Shown here: positions 59,939 to 64,000 of the stretch, piece after piece
Position numbering within the stretch: the first letter of the stretch is position 1
How the letters are laid out: every line of letters begins with the position of its first letter
Position numbers and translations under genes: made by a program
The notes under the pieces: model-generated
What the model saw: the letters and a program-made list of their open reading frames with translations, nothing else
What the model was told of the DNA's origin: nothing
Database searches by the model: none
Assembly (NCBI RefSeq): GCF_002002925.1
Contig: NZ_CP019511.1
Span: forward strand, 2,170,001-2,234,000
From: Sphingomonas sp. LM7
GTDB lineage: Bacteria; Pseudomonadota; Alphaproteobacteria; Sphingomonadales; Sphingomonadaceae
Direction: 5' to 3'
Length of the DNA stretch: 64,000 nt

Positions 59939-61525
59939 ATGCGCGCCGCCCCCGAGCCCTTCCTCCTCGCCCAGCAACTGGCCCGCAACGGACGACTGGC
60001 CGAGGCGCGCGCTACCTTCGCCCGCACGCTCGCCGAGCATCCTGACTTCCTGCCCGGCTATCTCGCGCTAAGCCGCCTCGCCGCGCACCAGGGCGATATC
60101 GCCACTGCGCTGGAGTCGCTCCGCGCCGCACTGGCGCGCGCCGAAGGCAATGCCGCCGCCCGCCATACGATCCGCCGCCCGCTCGCCGAGCTCCTCGCGA
60201 CGATCCGCCCGGCCGCTGTCGATGCGCGGCTGGAAGCCGATCTGCTCGCCTGCCTGAACGACGACCAGCTCGATCCCCAGCCGCTCGCCCGCATCACCGC
60301 CGAACTGCTGCTGCTTAAGAATTCAGAAGCGAGCCCGCTGTGGACCGCCTTCCTCACTCGCTGCCTCAACACCCACCCCGCGATGGAAGCCCGTCTCATC
60401 GCGATGCGCGACGCGCTGCTCCGCTCGGGCGAAACCGAGACCCCGCTACTCCCCTCGCTCGCGGTCCAGGCCTTCGCCAACCAATATGCATGGCCCGAGC
60501 CTGAGACAGCGCCGCAGGGTCTGGCCGCGGCGCTGGCCGGCCCGCCGGCCGAGTTCCCCGAGGGCGAACTCTGGCAGCATCTCGCCCACGCCTATGACGA
60601 TCTCGCCGTCGAAGACGCAATCAGCACCCCCAGCTTCGCCGAGTCAAAGGGCCTCTCCGCCGACGTCCAGCGTCAATATGAAGAACATCCCTATCCGCGC
60701 TGGCAGGCAGCCCCCGCCTCGCGCCGCACCGATTTCCGTCAGCTGCTCGAAACCCTGCCCGGCATCGACAGGGCCGCACTGCCCCAAGCCCCACTTACGG
60801 TTCTGATCGCCGGCTGCGGCACCGGTTACGAAGCGATCGACATCGCGCGGATGGATCCGAGCCTTTCGGTCACTGCGATTGACCTCAGTCGCCCCAGCCT
60901 GGCGTTCGCCCGGCGTCAGGCCGACGAGCTCGGCGCAGTCAACATCGCGTTCCACCACGGCGACATCCTCGCGCTCGACCGGCTCGGCGCCACCTTCGAT
61001 GTCGCCAACAGCACCGGCGTCCTCCATCATATGGCAGATCCGGACGCCGGTCTCGCCAGCATCGCCCGCGTCCTCCGCCCCGGTGGCGTGCTGCGCCTCG
61101 CGCTCTATAGCCACCGCGCCCGCGCCCCTGTCCGCGCCGCCCATGCGCTGATCGCAGAACGCGGCTGGCAGCCGGACGCCGATGGCATCCGCGCCTTCCG
61201 CGCGTACATCCTGTCGTTGCCCGACGACCATCCTCTCGCCGTCCTACGCCAGAGCGACGACTTCTACAGTCTCAGCGGATGCCGGGACCTCGCCTTCCAT
61301 GTCCATGAACGCCACTACCGCTTCCCCGAGGTCTCAGCGCTGGTCGTACGCGCCGGTCTTAGGCTCGTCGGATTTGACGCTTCGCCCGATGCGATCGCCC
61401 GTTTTCATCAGGCGCATGGTCCGAGTGCCAGTCCGCTCGACCTCGCCTTGTGGGAGGCAGTGGAAGCGGAGCACCCTTTCCTGTTCGCTGGGATGATCCA
61501 GTTCTGGTGCCAGAAGCCCGCCTAG
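59939..61525 (+). CDS. Class I SAM methyltransferase with N-terminal TPR-like repeats
   Basis: 528 residues. Residues 5-75 hold two TPR-like helix pairs (LAQQLARNGRLAEARATFAR; YLALSRLAAHQGDIATALES). The SAM-binding core begins TVLIAGCGTGYEAIDIARMD (about 285-305) with AIDLSRPSLAFARRQADELG, ILALDRLGATFDVANSTGVL and a C-terminal cap. The TPR plus methyltransferase pairing is widespread in alphaproteobacteria with unknown targets, perhaps glycans or proteins. The stop overlaps the convergent symporter gene by 3 nt. Confidence 0.85.
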   Translation: MRAAPEPFLLAQQLARNGRLAEARATFARTLAEHPDFLPGYLALSRLAAHQGDIATALESLRAALARAEGNAAARHTIRRPLAELLATIRPAAVDARLEADLLACLNDDQLDPQPLARITAELLLLKNSEASPLWTAFLTRCLNTHPAMEARLIAMRDALLRSGETETPLLPSLAVQAFANQYAWPEPETAPQGLAAALAGPPAEFPEGELWQHLAHAYDDLAVEDAISTPSFAESKGLSADVQRQYEEHPYPRWQAAPASRRTDFRQLLETLPGIDRAALPQAPLTVLIAGCGTGYEAIDIARMDPSLSVTAIDLSRPSLAFARRQADELGAVNIAFHHGDILALDRLGATFDVANSTGVLHHMADPDAGLASIARVLRPGGVLRLALYSHRARAPVRAAHALIAERGWQPDADGIRAFRAYILSLPDDHPLAVLRQSDDFYSLSGCRDLAFHVHERHYRFPEVSALVVRAGLRLVGFDASPDAIARFHQAHGPSASPLDLALWEAVEAEHPFLFAGMIQFWCQKPA

Positions 61526-62766
61526 GCGTCAGTCTTGGCGCGATACACGTCCTCGTCCAGCTCGCCTTCCCACCGCGCCACCGTCGTCGCCACCACGAGG
61601 TTGGCGCTCGCACTCGGCACAGTCCGGGTCATGTCGAGCAGCCGATCGAACGGCAGCACGAAGCCGACCACCAACGCCGTCTGCTCGGGCGCCACGCCCA
61701 CCGCGGACAACACGGCCGCAAGCATGAACAGCGACGCCGACGGCACCGGCGCGGTTCCGAACGCGGCGAGCGCACCGGTCAGCAGCACCATGCCATAGAC
61801 TTGCGGGCTAAGCGGCGTCCCGAACGCTTGCAACGCGAACATGCTGAGCAGCCCGACATACATCGCCGTGCCGTCCTTGCCGATGCTCGCCCCCAGCGGG
61901 AGCACCGTCGAGAACACCGGCCGCCCGACACCCAGATTCTTCTCCGCCACTCGCATCGCCACCGGCAGCGTCGCCGAGCTCGACGCCGTCGAGAACGCCA
62001 CCACCAGCGCATCGACGATCCCGCGGAAGAACGGCACCACCGGCAGTTTCGCCAGCAGCCTGAGAATCAGGCTGTGCACCAAGACGATCTGGATCAGCGA
62101 GCCCAGCACGACCGCGAGCGCCAGCCAGCCGACATGGACGAACACCGCCGCGCCGTTCGCCGCCACCGCGTTGGCAATCAGCGCGAACACCCCGAACGGC
62201 GTCGCCTCCATCACGATCCCGACCACCTTGAGCAGCACCGCGGAGGTCGATTGCAGCAGCGCGGCGAACGGCTTGCCCGGTTCACCCGCCACTACCGTGC
62301 CGACTCCCACCAGGATCGCCACGAAGATCAACGCGAGCATGTCACCCTTGGCCAGCGCCTCGAAGATGTTGAGTGGTACGATCCCGATCAGCTGCTGGTA
62401 GGGCGTCACCGGCTCGCCCAGCGCATGCGGCGCCGCCGTGCCCAGCGCCGCGCCGACACCCGGCTGGACCAGCGTGGCAACCAGCATTCCCACCGAAACC
62501 GCGATCGCCGTGGTCAACGCGAACAGCCCGACCGTGCGCCCTCCCAAGCCGCCGAGCCGCTTGGGATCGGCCAGTGCAGTAATTCCCGCCGCGATCGTCA
62601 CCAGCACGATCGGTGCGACCAGCATCCGGATCGCGCGAACAAACAGATCGCCCAGGAACTGGACGTACGGTGCGCCCTGCGGCCACGCCAACGCGAAAAC
62701 CAATCCCAGCGCCAGCGCGCCGAGCACGCGCTTCCACAGCGCAATGCCGAACCAGGCGCTCAGCAT
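61522..62766 (-). CDS. Dicarboxylate/amino acid:cation symporter
   Basis: 414 residues, eight helices plus hairpins of the DAACS family. FSTASSSATLPVAMRVAE is the HP1 serine-rich loop, LPLGASIGKDGTAMY and FGTAPVPSASLFMLAAVLSA are HP2 and TM8 with the substrate pocket, and FDRLLDMTRTVPSASANLVV carries the conserved Asp/Arg. It takes up glutamate or C4-dicarboxylates with Na+ or H+. Whether it is DctA- or GltP-like cannot be settled by eye. It converges on the methyltransferase gene and follows the D-aminoacylase gene on the same strand after 175 bp. Confidence 0.92.
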   Translation of the reverse strand: MLSAWFGIALWKRVLGALALGLVFALAWPQGAPYVQFLGDLFVRAIRMLVAPIVLVTIAAGITALADPKRLGGLGGRTVGLFALTTAIAVSVGMLVATLVQPGVGAALGTAAPHALGEPVTPYQQLIGIVPLNIFEALAKGDMLALIFVAILVGVGTVVAGEPGKPFAALLQSTSAVLLKVVGIVMEATPFGVFALIANAVAANGAAVFVHVGWLALAVVLGSLIQIVLVHSLILRLLAKLPVVPFFRGIVDALVVAFSTASSSATLPVAMRVAEKNLGVGRPVFSTVLPLGASIGKDGTAMYVGLLSMFALQAFGTPLSPQVYGMVLLTGALAAFGTAPVPSASLFMLAAVLSAVGVAPEQTALVVGFVLPFDRLLDMTRTVPSASANLVVATTVARWEGELDEDVYRAKTDA

Positions 62767-62773
62767 CTCTCAC

Positions 62774-62795
62774 TCCCTTCCCTGAAAGGGAGGGG
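62774..62795. repeat. CCCTCCCT-type palindrome
   Basis: cccttccct and agggagggg arms with one G-U pair, just upstream of the symporter start. A second perfect copy is at 62902-62922 (cccctccct/agggagggg). The 175-bp gap otherwise shows nothing I can identify. Confidence 0.65.
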
Positions 62796-62901
62796 CTGGG
62801 GGTGGGTGCGCGCGTCTGCGCGCTCAAAGAGAGTAGCTGCCAAGGGCAAAAGCGCCGCGCAGGGCATCGAGCCCCGCCCGACGCTGGCCCTACCCCTTGA
62901 T

Positions 62902-62922
62902 CCCCTCCCTTCCAGGGAGGGG
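62902..62922. repeat. CCCTCCCT-type palindrome, second copy
   Basis: A perfect 9-bp stem with tcc loop after the end of the D-aminoacylase gene. It may act as a terminator for that gene, but no T-run follows. Confidence 0.6.
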
Positions 62923-62941
62923 AGAAACGCGAGGACGGCCT

Positions 62942-64000
62942 TCACTTGCAGGTCCCTGCCGTCGGCGCATGCGCCAGCGCGCGACCCGCGGCATTGCCGG
63001 TCATCACGCCCTTGTCGAGCGCGACTACACCATTGACCACCACGCTGCGCACGCCCTGCGCCGTTAGCGTCGCCCGCTCGTACGTCGCCCGCGCGGCGTA
63101 GGTCTTCGGATCGAACACCACCACGTCCGCGAAAGCCCCGGCACGCAGATGCCCCCGCCCGTTCAGTCCGAACGTATCCGCCGTCAGCGACGAGCTCCGC
63201 TCGATGAACTGGCGCAGCGTGATGACCCGCTCGGCCCTGGTGTATTTGGCGTATTTGCGCGCGAAGCTGCCATAGACGCGCGGATGCCCGCCCGATGCGT
63301 CGGAACTGGTCATTACCCACGGCATCGCCATGAACTTGGCAATGTCGGCCTCGCTCTGGTTGAACGAGACCACACCTGGGTCGGCGATGCGGATCACGCT
63401 GATCGCCGCGGTCACCGGATCCTGCTTCAGCGCCTTGGCGACGTCCGCCAGCGTACGATTGGCGTAGTTCCCCTCGACGATCAGCAGCTTGTCCGCGCCA
63501 CCGCGTTTCCGGAGATTCTCGGTGATGCCGGCGCGCAACTTCGTGACGAGCGCTGCATCATCGAAGCGCTTGAGCAACGCGGGCCGCCCGCCGTCCTGCG
63601 CCCAGAGCGGCATCAGTGACGCGACCAGGCTCGTCCCGCTCGCCGACCAGGGATATTGATCCGCGGTCACCTTCTGCCCCGCGCGCTGCGCCGCCTCGAC
63701 CTTGGCGATTATAGCCGGGGCCTGGCCCTGCACATCGACGCCGAGCGCCTTGATATGGCTGATATGCGTGGGCAGCCCGCCGCCCTTGCCGATGGCGATC
63801 GCCTCGTCGATCGCCGCAGCGAGCCCGACGGTGTAGCTGGATTCATCGCGGATATGGCTGTCATAGACGCCGCCGCGCTTGCCCGCCTCACGCGCCAACG
63901 CCACGACTTCGTCGGTTTTGGCAAAGCTCTGCGGCGCGTAGAATAGCCCGGTAGAAAGCCCGAGCGCGCCGTGACACATTGCATCGGCCACGAGGGCCTG
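62942..64000 (-). CDS. N-acyl-D-amino-acid deacylase-like amidohydrolase (5' end cut)
   Basis: 352 codons are present; the N-terminal part runs off the right edge, and the frame continues ...QALVADAMCHGALG from 64000. Amidohydrolase metal region GLPTHISHIKALG, DQYPWSASGTSLVA, VMTSSDASGGHPRVYGSFAR with the catalytic Asp, and a C-terminal beta-sandwich GLNGRGHLRAGAFADVVVFD are those of D-aminoacylases and dihydroorotase-like deacylases. It hydrolyses N-acyl-D-amino acids, which could include murein-derived ones. It faces the same way as the symporter gene 175 bp downstream. Confidence 0.88.
   Translation of the reverse strand, partial: QALVADAMCHGALGLSTGLFYAPQSFAKTDEVVALAREAGKRGGVYDSHIRDESSYTVGLAAAIDEAIAIGKGGGLPTHISHIKALGVDVQGQAPAIIAKVEAAQRAGQKVTADQYPWSASGTSLVASLMPLWAQDGGRPALLKRFDDAALVTKLRAGITENLRKRGGADKLLIVEGNYANRTLADVAKALKQDPVTAAISVIRIADPGVVSFNQSEADIAKFMAMPWVMTSSDASGGHPRVYGSFARKYAKYTRAERVITLRQFIERSSSLTADTFGLNGRGHLRAGAFADVVVFDPKTYAARATYERATLTAQGVRSVVVNGVVALDKGVMTGNAAGRALAHAPTAGTCK

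Noticed and set aside
1..64000. CRISPR arrays, prophage genes, rRNA genes, known defence systems
   Set aside because: No regularly spaced repeats, cas genes, phage structural genes, rRNA segments or recognisable restriction/defence operons were seen.

Overview
The window is high-GC DNA from a sphingomonad-type alphaproteobacterium (Sphingomonadaceae, most likely Sphingomonas or a close relative). This rests on three very large TonB-dependent receptors, a CpdR-like receiver protein, a TorF-type porin, AlkA-type glycosylase, GlnD, an HrcA/GrpE/RNase PH/RdgB block, Tat-exported CopA with CopB, and many small proteins and palindromic intergenic repeats of the kind seen in that family. It reads as ordinary chromosome with small accessory patches. 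There is no prophage, CRISPR array or complete insertion sequence, but the left edge cuts through the end of an IS1595-type element.

Layout. 1-5 kb: IS end, an HTH/DUF3597 open frame, small proteins, a cold-shock protein with a structured leader, a methyltransferase, tRNA-Val and cpdR. 5-9 kb: an N-formylglutamate amidohydrolase-like gene, a convincing small RNA with its own promoter and terminator (about 6011-6116, minus), copAB and tRNA-Ala. 9-16 kb: a DUF2171 protein, a divergent Mur ligase/LD-carboxypeptidase pair (peptidoglycan recycling), GH43 and thrS. 16-20 kb: porin, GNAT, infC with an apparent AUA start codon, GH16 glucanase, and a dead parDE toxin-antitoxin locus. 20-28 kb: VOC protein, glnD, fpr, grpE-hrcA, a lipoprotein, rph-rdgB. 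28-35 kb: a pectin-type utilisation cluster (TonB receptor, DUF6250 lipoprotein, PL26-like exo-rhamnogalacturonan lyase). 35-45 kb: tRNA-Tyr, M28 peptidase, rlmB, an effector-like unknown, ferredoxin, DNA glycosylase, ROK sugar kinase and a second TonB receptor.

45-50 kb holds the most unusual locus: three genes read as one overlapping unit, encoding a membrane protein with a duplicated soluble domain, a Dyp-type heme peroxidase and a cytochrome P450 whose I-helix lacks the usual acid/threonine pair. I read it as a candidate peroxide- or hydroperoxide-handling two-heme system. 50-64 kb: ZIP transporter, a third TonB receptor, an AmpG-like permease coupled to a serine hydrolase, a ChaA-like antiporter, DacB (PBP4), a TPR-methyltransferase, a dicarboxylate/amino acid symporter, and a D-aminoacylase-like amidohydrolase cut by the right edge.

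Themes: glycan capture and breakdown (three receptors, PL26, GH43, GH16, ROK kinase), cell-wall recycling (Mur ligase, LD-carboxypeptidase, AmpG, serine hydrolase, DacB, D-aminoacylase) and metal/oxidative chemistry (CopAB, ZIP, Fpr, ferredoxin, Dyp, P450). Family names were assigned by reading motifs; no database search was run.
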